Shown: positions 56,507 through 64,000 of the stretch, one piece after another
How the letters are laid out: the number at the start of each line of letters is the position of its first letter
How positions within the stretch are numbered: position 1 is the stretch's first letter
Origin: Martinezella lusitana
Lineage (GTDB): Bacteria; Pseudomonadota; Alphaproteobacteria; Rhizobiales; Rhizobiaceae
DNA length: 64,000 bases
Assembly (NCBI RefSeq): GCF_010668395.1
Contig: NZ_WUEY01000003.1
Coordinates: 434,001 to 498,000 of the forward strand
Direction of reading: 5' to 3'
Notes under the pieces: model-generated
Told to the model about the DNA's origin: nothing
The model's database searches: none
What the model saw: only the letters and a program-made list of their open reading frames with translations
Program-made: the position numbers and the translations under genes

Positions 56507-56836
56507 TTACCAGCAGCGATAGCAACGGCGATAATAGGGCCGGCCGTAATAGCCACGATGATGGTGGTTGTCGCTGACAGCCGCACCGACGAGAACGCCG
56601 CCGATGATGCCGGCCGCAGCCAGCGCGGCCGCCTGATTTTCAGCCTGCTGCGCCTGGACGCGATTGGACTGATAGGTCGCGCCGACGCAGCGATTGTAGC
56701 GTTGCGTTCCGGGACGGAATCCTTGCGACTGGCAGGTCATTTCGGCATTCATCGCAGATTCCTGCGGCGTCTGGCAGCTTGACAGAATGGTGGTTACGGC
56801 GACGAGACTCGCCGCCACGGTGGCACGTATGCGCAT
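56507..56836 (-). CDS. Small lipoprotein with glycine-zipper-like segment
   Basis: A 109-aa protein with signal and lipobox ILSSC (Cys21). It then has two Cys (MTCQSQGFRPGTQRYNRCVGATYQ), an Ala/Gly stretch (AALAAAGIIGGVLVGAAV) and a Tyr/Arg-rich tail ending YRRCYRCW. Similar short proteins are common in Rhizobium. ATG 56836 follows GGAGAG. Confidence 0.65.
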   Translation of the reverse strand: MRIRATVAASLVAVTTILSSCQTPQESAMNAEMTCQSQGFRPGTQRYNRCVGATYQSNRVQAQQAENQAAALAAAGIIGGVLVGAAVSDNHHHRGYYGRPYYRRCYRCW

Positions 56837-56998
56837 GTTCTCTCCGGCAATGTTGATACAACCCCGGGGAAGCGAAATACAGCCAAAGGTAAGCTTTAGC
56901 AAGCCAAGCCGGCCAGCAATGCGCGAGAATCGATCCAGGCACCTGAAATCACTCGCCAGGATGGCATTTTGCTCGACGGCTCGATGGCGCTTTGGCGA

Positions 56999-57624
56999 AA
57001 AAGTCATGACCTCCACCAAAGGTGGAGGTTTGAAACGCTGCGCTTGAACCACTAGAAGTGGTTTTGTTAGTGCTTAGTAGCTACGATTAAAGAGGTCGGC
57101 AAAGTCGGAAGCTTTGTCGGCCTTTTCTTGGTTCCGGATATATTGTCTGACGACCTGCTCATTATAGCCCGTCGTCGACACGAAATACCCACGTGCCCAA
57201 AAGTGATACCCTTTGTAGCGGCGCTTACGCGCGTACTTGTTGGCAATGTAAAGAGCCGTCTTGCCCTTCAAAAATCCAACTATATGCGCGACCGAGTATT
57301 TCGGCGGGATCGATATCAACATGTGGACATGATCGGGCATCAAATGACCCTCTTCGATCTGGCAGCCCTTTTGCTGAGCCAGACGACGTAAGAGTTCACC
57401 CAACTCTCGACGCACATCCCCGTAGAGTCTTTTCGTTCGGTATTTGCTGCCAAAAACAACGTGATATTTGCAGTCCCACGTCGCATGCGAGAGCGATTGC
57501 TCATCCATATAACCTCCTTGTTTGAAGTCTGGGCCACGCCAGCGGTTCAAGCAGGAGGTCTCTCAACTACCGTGTAAAACTCGTCCAGTCCTCCACCGTA
57601 GGTGGAGGTTTATTCTTGATATAA
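56999..57624 (-). mobile_element. IS200-type element, copy 2
   Basis: Identical by eye to copy 1 over 626 bp, same orientation, 5.15 kb away. Element ends differ from flanks at 56998 and 57625. It lies 3 nt from the porin terminator. Confidence 0.9.
57074..57508 (-). CDS. tnpA: IS200/IS605-family transposase TnpA, copy 2
   Basis: A 144-aa Y1 HUH transposase identical in sequence to the copy at 51919, with intact HUH (DHVHMLIS) and Tyr motifs and the same GGAGGTTAT site before ATG 57508. Identity of both copies implies recent transposition. Confidence 0.93.
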   Translation of the reverse strand: MDEQSLSHATWDCKYHVVFGSKYRTKRLYGDVRRELGELLRRLAQQKGCQIEEGHLMPDHVHMLISIPPKYSVAHIVGFLKGKTALYIANKYARKRRYKGYHFWARGYFVSTTGYNEQVVRQYIRNQEKADKASDFADLFNRSY

Positions 57625-57626
57625 CG

Positions 57627-57654
57627 AAAGGCCCCGTCAAACGACGGGGCCTTT
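57627..57654 (-). terminator. Rho-independent terminator of the porin gene
   Basis: Stem AAAGGCCCCGTC / GACGGGGCCTTT (12 bp, AAAC loop) about 60 nt past the porin stop, then CGTTAT on the minus strand where the IS begins. Confidence 0.8.
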
Positions 57655-57714
57655 GCACATCACGCCTGTGCCCATGGCGATATTCGCGGGCCAGTGCAGA
57701 TTATCCAGCTCGGA

Positions 57715-58821
57715 TCAGAAATTCCGCTCGAAGCGAAGGATGCCGGCGAGCGTATCGTCCTTGATGAAATCATAGTGGACGTAGGTCAATTCCGGCTCGA
57801 CCAGGAGATCCTTCACCGGGTTGAACTTCAGGTTCGTGGTGGCTTCGAAGATCTTCGAGTCGGTATAGGCGAGCTGGAGGTTCCACTTCAGCTTTTCGTT
57901 GATCGGAACGCCAACGCCACCCCAGACAGCCCAGTCACCCCAGCCGCATTTGGCTGCATTGACCGTGCCGTTCGACGCGGTGCAGGCTGAAACATCCTGG
58001 TTCGTGCCTGCGTACTTGTTGAGCTTGTCGCCATCGGTGTTCCAGCCACCCATCAAGAAGGCTTCCACGCCGCCGAACTTGGCGTCGAGGCGAGCCTTGA
58101 TGGCACCTTCTTCGACGATCGAGTCGTAACCGCCGACGACCTTGAAGCCCCAGTTGTCCGTCTTGTAACCGAGACCGGCAACGACATCGGGAGCATAATG
58201 ATCGGACTTGTCGTCCGTCCACCAGCCGGCGCCATAGGATGCCTCGCCGTCGGAGGTGGAGTAGCTGTCTTCGAGCGAGATCACGGCCGAGAAGCCGTTG
58301 CCTGCATCGTAGTTGTAGGTCAACTGGTTGAGTTCGTACGGGCCGTCATAGATCACGTCGTCGTTGATGACGTCGCCGGCGTAACCGACATACAGATTGT
58401 ACTGCGAGTCGAGCTTGCCGACCGTGAAGCCGCCGAGGCTGATATTGGCAAACAGCAGCTTTGCGGAGGTCGCGTTGCCATCGTTCCATTCCCAGCGGAA
58501 GATGGTGTTGGTCTTCAGCGGACCGTATTCCGTATCCGTGGCCGTATCGACATTGAGTTCGACGCGCTCGTGCCAGAGCGTACCGACCCTGCTGCGCGGA
58601 TTATAGGCGTCATACCACTCGCCTTCCGTGCGAACCTTTCCACCAACTTTCAGGCAGGTTTCCGTACCGGGAATAAAGAAATAGCCAGTGCCATACGCGT
58701 CGCAGATACGAACATATTCAAGTGGTTCGGGTTCGGCGGCAACAATGGCGTCGGCGGCATGGGCAGCGCTGGCTGCGACGATGGCAGCAGCGGAGCCAAG
58801 AAGAAGGCTCTTGATGTTCAT
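57715..58821 (-). CDS. ropA: RopA/Omp2b-type outer-membrane porin
   Basis: A 368-aa porin_2-family protein with a signal peptide cleaved after AHA (about residue 22). The mature N-terminus has EPLEYVRICDAYGTGYFFIPG and ETCLKVGGKVRTEGEWYDAY, characteristic of rhizobial and Brucella porins. Alternating beta-strands follow, ending with a C-terminal Phe (FERNF), the outer-membrane insertion signal. GGAGA precedes the ATG. It must be highly expressed; a 340-bp AT-rich promoter region lies upstream. Confidence 0.93.
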   Translation of the reverse strand: MNIKSLLLGSAAAIVAASAAHAADAIVAAEPEPLEYVRICDAYGTGYFFIPGTETCLKVGGKVRTEGEWYDAYNPRSRVGTLWHERVELNVDTATDTEYGPLKTNTIFRWEWNDGNATSAKLLFANISLGGFTVGKLDSQYNLYVGYAGDVINDDVIYDGPYELNQLTYNYDAGNGFSAVISLEDSYSTSDGEASYGAGWWTDDKSDHYAPDVVAGLGYKTDNWGFKVVGGYDSIVEEGAIKARLDAKFGGVEAFLMGGWNTDGDKLNKYAGTNQDVSACTASNGTVNAAKCGWGDWAVWGGVGVPINEKLKWNLQLAYTDSKIFEATTNLKFNPVKDLLVEPELTYVHYDFIKDDTLAGILRFERNF

Positions 58822-59160
58822 GGTGTCTCCATTCGACTAATCCGTCAGGGATGGAGTCTCCCGGCAGACACAGCGTGCCCCTCCATAGCCTGACTGTTCC
58901 CCTCATACAGGGCGAAGCAACAAAGCTTCGCCGTCAAAATTGAACCCATGGCCCCGCTGCGGCAAGTTAATAAGTCTACCTTAGTAATTTTCACAACGCA
59001 GAAGGGTGGCGAGTGTCACAAAAATATCACTCCCCCGCATAAACAATACGCAAGCGATACACAGCTAAAACATGCGCAATCCGGAATTGCGCACATAATA
59101 GTTGTATATTCCTGAAATTCAATATGCGTTAACTATGATCGCCGTTGCGGAGAGGATCGT
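58822..59160. promoter_or_regulatory. Porin promoter region with a dyad
   Basis: About 340 bases without a gene, AT-rich from about 58960. It contains the 8-bp dyad TGCGCAAT-CCGGA-ATTGCGCA (59073-59093), a possible operator or a hairpin after merR, whose stop is at 59161. Confidence 0.5.
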
Positions 59161-59703
59161 TTAGCGCACCTGGTCGAGCAGGCGCTTGCATTCCAGAAGG
59201 TCGTAGAGCGTTTCCTGAAGCAAGGCACGATCTTCCTTGCCGACGCTGGATTTGCCGATGGAAACATCCGGCGCGCCGTCATCGCCGCTGACGAAATTGA
59301 AGAAACGACGGCTGATGGGCGCCTTGGCGCGGCCGACGAGCTGGTCCTCATCGGAATTGACAGAATTGATGCGCGGCTCGACTGCCGGCGGCTCCTGCGC
59401 AGCGGCGAGCGCCTCGACGCTTGCCAGATCGCCATGACCGACGGCGATGACAAATTTGTTGCCGTTGGTCTTCAGAAGCTTCTGGACACCCTTGATCGTA
59501 TAGCCGTGATCGTAGAGCAGATGGCGGATGCCGTTCAGCAGGTCGACATCTTCAGGACGATAGTAACGCCTGCCGCCGCCACGCTTCATCGGCTTTATCT
59601 GGGGGAACCTGGTCTCCCAGAACCGTAGGACATGCTGCGGCAGATCAAGGTCTTCCGCGACTTCGCTGATCGTGCGAAATGCATCCGGGCTCTTGTCCAT
59701 CAT
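59161..59703 (-). CDS. MerR-family transcriptional regulator
   Basis: A 180-aa protein. The winged-helix MerR domain covers about 9-78 ([69 protein letters not shown]). A long charged C-terminus ends CKRLLDQVR. No metal-binding Cys pattern is visible. Start 59703 (or 59700) has AGGAG upstream. It is downstream of ihfA in the plsX-fabH-ihfA-merR order. Confidence 0.9.
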   Translation of the reverse strand: MMDKSPDAFRTISEVAEDLDLPQHVLRFWETRFPQIKPMKRGGGRRYYRPEDVDLLNGIRHLLYDHGYTIKGVQKLLKTNGNKFVIAVGHGDLASVEALAAAQEPPAVEPRINSVNSDEDQLVGRAKAPISRRFFNFVSGDDGAPDVSIGKSSVGKEDRALLQETLYDLLECKRLLDQVR

Positions 59704-59932
59704 CGTACTCCTACAGTGCGCATGCGGCGCCGTTCGGGCCGGATCGCACAGGTGGGGATATGATATCCGCGTTTCCCGGCGATGCGACTCACCATATTTC
59801 AACGGTTTGGCGGCGGAAATTCAAGTCACATCTTCAGCTGTTGCACAAGCTGGCAACAAACAGCAAGGAAAGACAGCACAAATCGGCCGCAGGACGAGCC
59901 ATCCGGCCGAACGAATAAACATCAAAATGGAA

Positions 59933-60271
59933 TCAGGAGGCAGGGTTTGCCGGCTTGGCCTTCGCCTTGCGGCTCGCATGCGCTTTCAGAATGCGGGTCT
60001 TGAGAACGTTCGACGCCTTGAAGGTCATCACACGCCGCGGAGAGATCGGCACTTCCTCGCCGGTCTTCGGATTGCGCCCTATGCGTTCATTTTTGTCGCG
60101 CACCTGAAAGGTCGCAAACGAGGAGAGCTTTACGGTCTCCCCACGCACGATGGCGTTGCAAATTTCATCGATCACAGTCTCAACGAGTTCCGCCGACTCC
60201 GTTCGGGAGAGACCGACCTTCCGGAATACCGACTCCGCCAAATCTGCGCGCGTCACTGTCTTGCCTGTCAT
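59933..60271 (-). CDS. ihfA: Integration host factor alpha subunit
   Basis: A 112-aa HU/IHF-fold protein. [48 protein letters not shown] and the DNA-arm [19 protein letters not shown] follow the IHF-alpha pattern. A basic C-terminal extension ([17 protein letters not shown]) is longer than in E. coli. It bends specific DNA sites with IHF-beta. The gene lies after fabH. Confidence 0.93.
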   Translation of the reverse strand: MTGKTVTRADLAESVFRKVGLSRTESAELVETVIDEICNAIVRGETVKLSSFATFQVRDKNERIGRNPKTGEEVPISPRRVMTFKASNVLKTRILKAHASRKAKAKPANPAS

Positions 60272-60378
60272 AGCTCCCCGCCCATATCGCTGCGTAATAT
60301 TCTTTGAGTTTCGCGAGACTATTGCCCTTGCGCCGAGCGGTCAAGCTCTTGTTCGGACCGGCTTTTAGAGATGCGACA

Positions 60379-61350
60379 CTACCAACGCAACAGGACGGCG
60401 CCCCAGGTGAAGCCACCACCCATGGCCTCCAGCATCACCAGATCGCCCTTCTTGATTCGACCGTCGCCTGCCGCGACGGCAAGTGCCAGGGGGATCGACG
60501 CGGCCGAGGTATTGCCATGGAGGTCGACGGTGACCACAACCTTCTCGGGAGCAATTCCGAGCTTCTTGGCCGAACCGTCGATAATGCGGCGATTGGCCTG
60601 ATGCGGCACCAGCCAGTCGAGGTCGTCCGAGCTGGTTCCGGTCGCGTCGAAGGCAGCCTGGATGACATCGGTAATCATGCCGACGGCGTGCTTGAACACT
60701 TCGCGGCCCGCCATGTGCAGGACGCCGACCGTTCCCGTCGTGGAAGGGCCGCCGTCGACATAGAGCTTTTCCTTATGCGCACCATCGGAGCGCAGGCTTG
60801 CCGTCAGCACGCCACGGTCGGTATTGGCGCCGCTCCCCTCGCCTGCCTCGAGGATCAGCGCGCCCGCGCCGTCACCGAAAAGAACGCAGGTCGTGCGGTC
60901 CGTCCAGTCGAGAATGCGGGAAAAGGTCTCGGCGCCGATGACGAGAACGCGTTTGGCAAGGCCGCCGCGAATATAGGCGTCCGCCGTCGTCACCGCATAG
61001 ACGAAGCCGGTGCAGACGGCCTGCACGTCGAAGGCAAAGCCATGATGCATGCCGAGCCGGTTCTGGATGTTCACCGCGGTGGCGGGAAAGGTATTGTCCG
61101 GCGTCGAGGTGGCGACGATGATGAGATCGATGTCGTCGGGCGTCAAGCCGGCATTGGCAAGGGCGGCGCGGGCCGCCTGCTCGCCGAGAGAGGCCGTGGT
61201 TTCGCCTTCGCCGGCGATATAGCGCTGGCGGATACCGGAGCGCTGGACGATCCAGTCATCGCTGGTATCGACAATCTGCTCCATTTCGGCATTGGTCAGG
61301 ACGCGCTTCGGGAGCGCCGCCCCAAAGCCGCGAACAATTGAACGGATCAT
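60379..61350 (-). CDS. fabH: 3-oxoacyl-ACP synthase III
   Basis: A 323-aa ketosynthase that starts fatty acid synthesis from acetyl-CoA and malonyl-ACP. The Cys-His-Asn triad is visible in [12 protein letters not shown] (about 113), [12 protein letters not shown] (about 250) and [12 protein letters not shown] (about 280). It is 19 nt downstream of plsX. Confidence 0.96.
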   Translation of the reverse strand: MIRSIVRGFGAALPKRVLTNAEMEQIVDTSDDWIVQRSGIRQRYIAGEGETTASLGEQAARAALANAGLTPDDIDLIIVATSTPDNTFPATAVNIQNRLGMHHGFAFDVQAVCTGFVYAVTTADAYIRGGLAKRVLVIGAETFSRILDWTDRTTCVLFGDGAGALILEAGEGSGANTDRGVLTASLRSDGAHKEKLYVDGGPSTTGTVGVLHMAGREVFKHAVGMITDVIQAAFDATGTSSDDLDWLVPHQANRRIIDGSAKKLGIAPEKVVVTVDLHGNTSAASIPLALAVAAGDGRIKKGDLVMLEAMGGGFTWGAVLLRW

Positions 61351-61369
61351 TCTGCTTGTACCCCGTCGC

Positions 61370-62416
61370 TCATGCCGCTTCCGGCCCTATGGGAGGCAGC
61401 CGCTTGGCATGGTATCTTTTCAAATCATTCTCGATTTTCTGTGTAAGTCCATTCTTGGCCATGTCGTAGCCGACATCGATGGCTGCGGCGAAGGCTTCGG
61501 CATTCGCGCCGCCATGGCTCTTGATGACGATGCCGTTGAGGCCGAGGAAGACACCGCCATTGACCTTGCTCGGATCGAGCTTTTCACGCAGCAGGTCGAA
61601 AGCGCCCTTGGCAAGGACATAGCCGATGCGCGCGAGCAGCGTGCGCGACATGGCGGCACGGAGATAGGAGCCGATCTGCTTTGCCGTGCCTTCCGCCGCC
61701 TTCAGGGCGATATTGCCGGAAAAACCTTCCGTCACCACGACGTCGACAGTGCCCTTGCCGATGTCATCGCCTTCTACGAAGCCGGAATATTCGAGCGACT
61801 CGAGGTTGGCCTCGCGGATCAGGCGCCCGGCATCCTTGACCTCTTCCTGGCCCTTGATCTCCTCGACACCGACATTCAGCAAGCCGACGGTCGGCCGTTC
61901 GATCTCGAAGAGCGCGCGCGCCATGGCGCCGCCCATCAGGGCAAAATCGAGCAACTGCTGCGCGTCGGCGCCGATGGTGGCGCCGACATCGAGCACGATG
62001 CTTTCGCCGCGCAGCGTCGGCCAGATCGCCGCGATCGCCGGACGTTCGATATTGGCCATCGTGCGGAGGCAGAATTTCGCCATCGCCATCAGCGCGCCGG
62101 TATTGCCGGCGGATACGACGACATCGGCATCGCCTGACTTCACCGCATCGATCGAACGCCACATGCTGGAGACGTAGCGGCCGCGGCGAAGCGCCTGGCT
62201 CGGCTTCTCGTCCATGCTGATGGCAACTTCGCATTCATGAAAAACCGACTTTTCACGAAGCTTTGGATATTTTGCGAGGACCGCTTCGCAGCGATCCTTC
62301 TGTCCGTACAAGATGAACGTGATATCTGGATGCCTATCCAGCGCCTTGGCCGCGCCGGGAACAACAACCTCTGGGCCAAAGTCGCCACCCATTAGGTCAA
62401 GAGAAATTCTGATCAC
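61370..62416 (-). CDS. plsX: Phosphate acyltransferase PlsX
   Basis: A 348-aa enzyme that makes acyl-phosphate from acyl-ACP for phospholipid synthesis. The opening [20 protein letters not shown] and [13 protein letters not shown] block are diagnostic, with [24 protein letters not shown]. The start is GTG 62416. It sits between DUF177 and fabH, a conserved lipid cluster. Confidence 0.96.
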   Translation of the reverse strand: MIRISLDLMGGDFGPEVVVPGAAKALDRHPDITFILYGQKDRCEAVLAKYPKLREKSVFHECEVAISMDEKPSQALRRGRYVSSMWRSIDAVKSGDADVVVSAGNTGALMAMAKFCLRTMANIERPAIAAIWPTLRGESIVLDVGATIGADAQQLLDFALMGGAMARALFEIERPTVGLLNVGVEEIKGQEEVKDAGRLIREANLESLEYSGFVEGDDIGKGTVDVVVTEGFSGNIALKAAEGTAKQIGSYLRAAMSRTLLARIGYVLAKGAFDLLREKLDPSKVNGGVFLGLNGIVIKSHGGANAEAFAAAIDVGYDMAKNGLTQKIENDLKRYHAKRLPPIGPEAA

Positions 62417-62518
62417 GCGTCCCTGGTCCTTTTTCTCCGCCTAGCATGGCGAATTTGGCGTCAAAATACCGTTTTCTCCCCCGGTTACAACTGAATTGTG
62501 CTCAATTGCCAAGCGGGT

Positions 62519-63076
62519 CTATTCCTTTTTCCAGTCTTTCAGAACCGCAAACGGCGAAGGTTTCCTGTCGTCTTCACCCGTGTCTTCTATATGCGCGTCG
62601 AACTCTACGCCGGGCTTGCGCGGATAGGGATCGATGGCGAGAGCGGCAAACTCCGCCACGACCTCCCCGGCATCGATCGTGTCGCCCGTAAAGGTTTCCG
62701 GAAGATCCGGACCATCCGGATCGAGCACCATTTCTCCCGCATCCACCGACGGCGCACGCGCCAGCTTCGAGTCCTCCGGTATGAAGATATGCTCGAAGTC
62801 CTCATCGATATCCGATTCGACCGGCTCGAGCGTGACAACGCAGGCCTGAACGATCTTCGCCTTCACATTGCCCTTGATGCGCACCCCGTCGCGCTTCCAG
62901 CGCGAGATCTTGAGATCAGCCTCGAGCTTCTCCACGGAAAGCACGTCCCAGAGGGCGGCAAGCCCCACAAGCTCGCGCTTGTCCGCCTCGACATGCACGT
63001 CCACCGGATTGGCGGAAATATGGCCCACCTTCACGGGGTAGGAAAACGGTGTTTCGTCGGAGTCATGTCTTTTCAT
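62519..63076 (-). CDS. YceD/DUF177-family protein
   Basis: A 185-aa protein with the DUF177 core VQACVVTLEPVESDIDEDFEHIFIPE (about 75-100), including the single Cys and acidic stretch, and DTIDAGEVVAEFAALAIDPYPRKPGVEF. Members act in 23S rRNA or ribosome-linked metabolism beside rpmF/plsX. It is 10 nt downstream of the chaperone gene and 102 nt upstream of plsX. Confidence 0.9.
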   Translation of the reverse strand: MKRHDSDETPFSYPVKVGHISANPVDVHVEADKRELVGLAALWDVLSVEKLEADLKISRWKRDGVRIKGNVKAKIVQACVVTLEPVESDIDEDFEHIFIPEDSKLARAPSVDAGEMVLDPDGPDLPETFTGDTIDAGEVVAEFAALAIDPYPRKPGVEFDAHIEDTGEDDRKPSPFAVLKDWKKE

Positions 63077-63086
63077 TTTTCTTCTC

Positions 63087-63644
63087 CTAGCCGACCTGCC
63101 GGTCGAGCCTTTCGGGCAACGGCAACGTCGCCGAACCCGTGGCGATATGGTCTTCGGTAACGGTCGCCAGATGCGCCTCGGCCGCGATCATCCAGCCGGC
63201 CAGCGCATCCATCGATGCCGCATTTTCATCCGCCTTGGGATAGATGTTGCGCCGTAGCGCCACGGCAAGCGCTGCGCGATCATTGCCGTCCATGGCTGTC
63301 GCATAGCTTTCGAGCCGCCCATAAAACATGCCGGCCAGCTTCTTCATGCGCTTCGGGATGCTGTTGTCGCCGATTCCAAGTTCGCGGATCGAATAATCGA
63401 TGTCCTCGAAGAAGGCGTCCACGATTTCCTGCGCGAGCTCCTGACCGCTGGTCGCGGAAGATCGCGTGCGGCGAAAGAACAGGATCATCATCACCGACAG
63501 CAACTCGAAGCGCCCCATCACCGTATCCGGCACGTCGTAATCGGTATAGAAAACCGCCTGTCGCGCCATGGATGTCAGGACTTCATACTGCCTGACGACG
63601 ATGATCTGATTGTGATTTCTTTTGCGGAAGAGCCCAAAAATCAT
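63087..63644 (-). CDS. Ubiquinol-cytochrome c chaperone (Cbp3-like)
   Basis: A 185-aa protein with the Ubiq_cyt_C_chap fold: YEVLTSMARQAVFYTDYDVPDTVMGRFELLSVMMILFFRR, ELAQEIVDAFFEDIDYSIRELGIGD and FYGRLESYATAMDG. It assists assembly of the cytochrome bc1 complex. ATG 63644 (MIFGLFRKRN) is chosen; the frame to 63830 has an untypical tail. Confidence 0.88.
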   Translation of the reverse strand: MIFGLFRKRNHNQIIVVRQYEVLTSMARQAVFYTDYDVPDTVMGRFELLSVMMILFFRRTRSSATSGQELAQEIVDAFFEDIDYSIRELGIGDNSIPKRMKKLAGMFYGRLESYATAMDGNDRAALAVALRRNIYPKADENAASMDALAGWMIAAEAHLATVTEDHIATGSATLPLPERLDRQVG

Positions 63645-63924
63645 GAAAATTCCCGGAATTGGCTCCCTCAGAACGTGCCGTTTTTGCTTGGCCTTGTTGC
63701 ATCCACGCAAAAGCTGGTTTACCGAAGCAGGCGCGAATTGCAATGCCGTTTGTGCCCGCTTCGTGGCTCCAGCCCTCACCGTCGTCACGTTGTGAATGAT
63801 CGGTGATGAAGAATGCCCGAACAAGGTCATTGTGCCTTTTCAATCGCGGAAAGGCCACAATGATATGCACAGCAAGGTCACACCGGCCATTCGGCCATCG
63901 GATTGATTCATTAGGGGAGATGGG
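63645..63924. promoter_or_regulatory. Divergent promoter region between cbp3-like and bamE-like genes
   Basis: 280 bases without a supported gene, divergent between the minus-strand lipid/bc1 series and the plus-strand gene at 63925. Confidence 0.4.
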
Positions 63925-64000
63925 ATGTCGTTGACCAGACGGTATTTCAAGTCTGACATAAATTTCAGCAGCAGTGCCGCCATCGCCCTGGTGATCGCGA
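63925..64000 (+). CDS. 5' end of a BamE/OmlA-like gene (partial)
   Basis: Only 25 codons are in the window: MSLTRRYFKSDINFSSSAAI and a hydrophobic run. AGGGGAG (63913-63919) lies 5 nt before the ATG. The call rests on the conserved position, divergent from the cbp3-like gene, in Rhizobiales. The sequence alone cannot prove it. Confidence 0.5.
   Translation, partial: MSLTRRYFKSDINFSSSAAIALVIA

Overview
The window reads as a chromosomal segment of a fast-growing Rhizobiaceae member (Rhizobium or a close relative). This rests on high GC, a RopA/Omp2b-type porin, a BA14K-like protein, a Pst operon behind a rhizobial-style Pho box, the rplM-rpsI / speB / argC / ctaA series, the order cbp3-like, DUF177, plsX, fabH, ihfA, merR, and many small Rhizobiales-type secreted proteins. 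No phage, plasmid replication, CRISPR or defence genes were recognised. The only mobile DNA is two identical copies of a 626-bp IS200-type element.

Layout. (1) 0-10.5 kb: a capsule/K-antigen-type surface polysaccharide locus. An outer-membrane export lipoprotein on the minus strand is divergent from a seven-gene plus-strand run: methyltransferase, unknown protein, KpsE-like, KpsT, second KpsE-like, glycosyltransferase-like, tandem GT2. No KpsM permease is present. (2) 10.6-17.4 kb: a YhaO/YhaN (SbcDC-like) pair, a short ORF coupled to an aldo/keto reductase, and an SDR. (3) 17.4-23 kb: HU, Lon, ClpX and ClpP on the minus strand, with RpoH-like promoters before lon and clpP. (4) 23.3-32.5 kb: a diguanylate cyclase, a P450, pstSCAB, a cupin, MetY and a CoA-binding protein. 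(5) 32.5-41.8 kb: a small secreted protein, an 850-bp gene-poor stretch, an EamA transporter, rplM-rpsI, small proteins, agmatinase, ArgC, a DUF2778-type protein, CtaA and DUF2842. (6) 41.9-51.5 kb: a second polysaccharide locus with GNAT/CelD-like protein, Wzz/BY-kinase-like co-polymerase, OPX lipoprotein, two GT4 enzymes, an initiating phosphoglycosyltransferase and a Wzy-like protein. It resembles the unipolar-polysaccharide/glucomannan loci of Agrobacterium and R. leguminosarum. (7) 51.5-58.8 kb: a patchwork of small secreted proteins, a PHB-depolymerase-type esterase, tRNA-Pro(GGG), the two IS copies and the porin. (8) 59.1-64 kb: merR, ihfA, fabH, plsX, DUF177, a Cbp3-like chaperone and a divergent partial bamE/omlA-like gene.

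How the genes fit together. Locus 1 looks like an ABC-transporter-dependent capsule system that must borrow its permease from elsewhere. Locus 6 looks Wzy-dependent but has no Wzx flippase here. The proteostasis block (Lon, ClpXP) carries recognisable heat-shock promoter elements. The Pst operon has a Pho box and an intercistronic stem-loop after pstS but no adjacent phoU or phoB. Functional calls are from motifs read by eye; no database search was possible.
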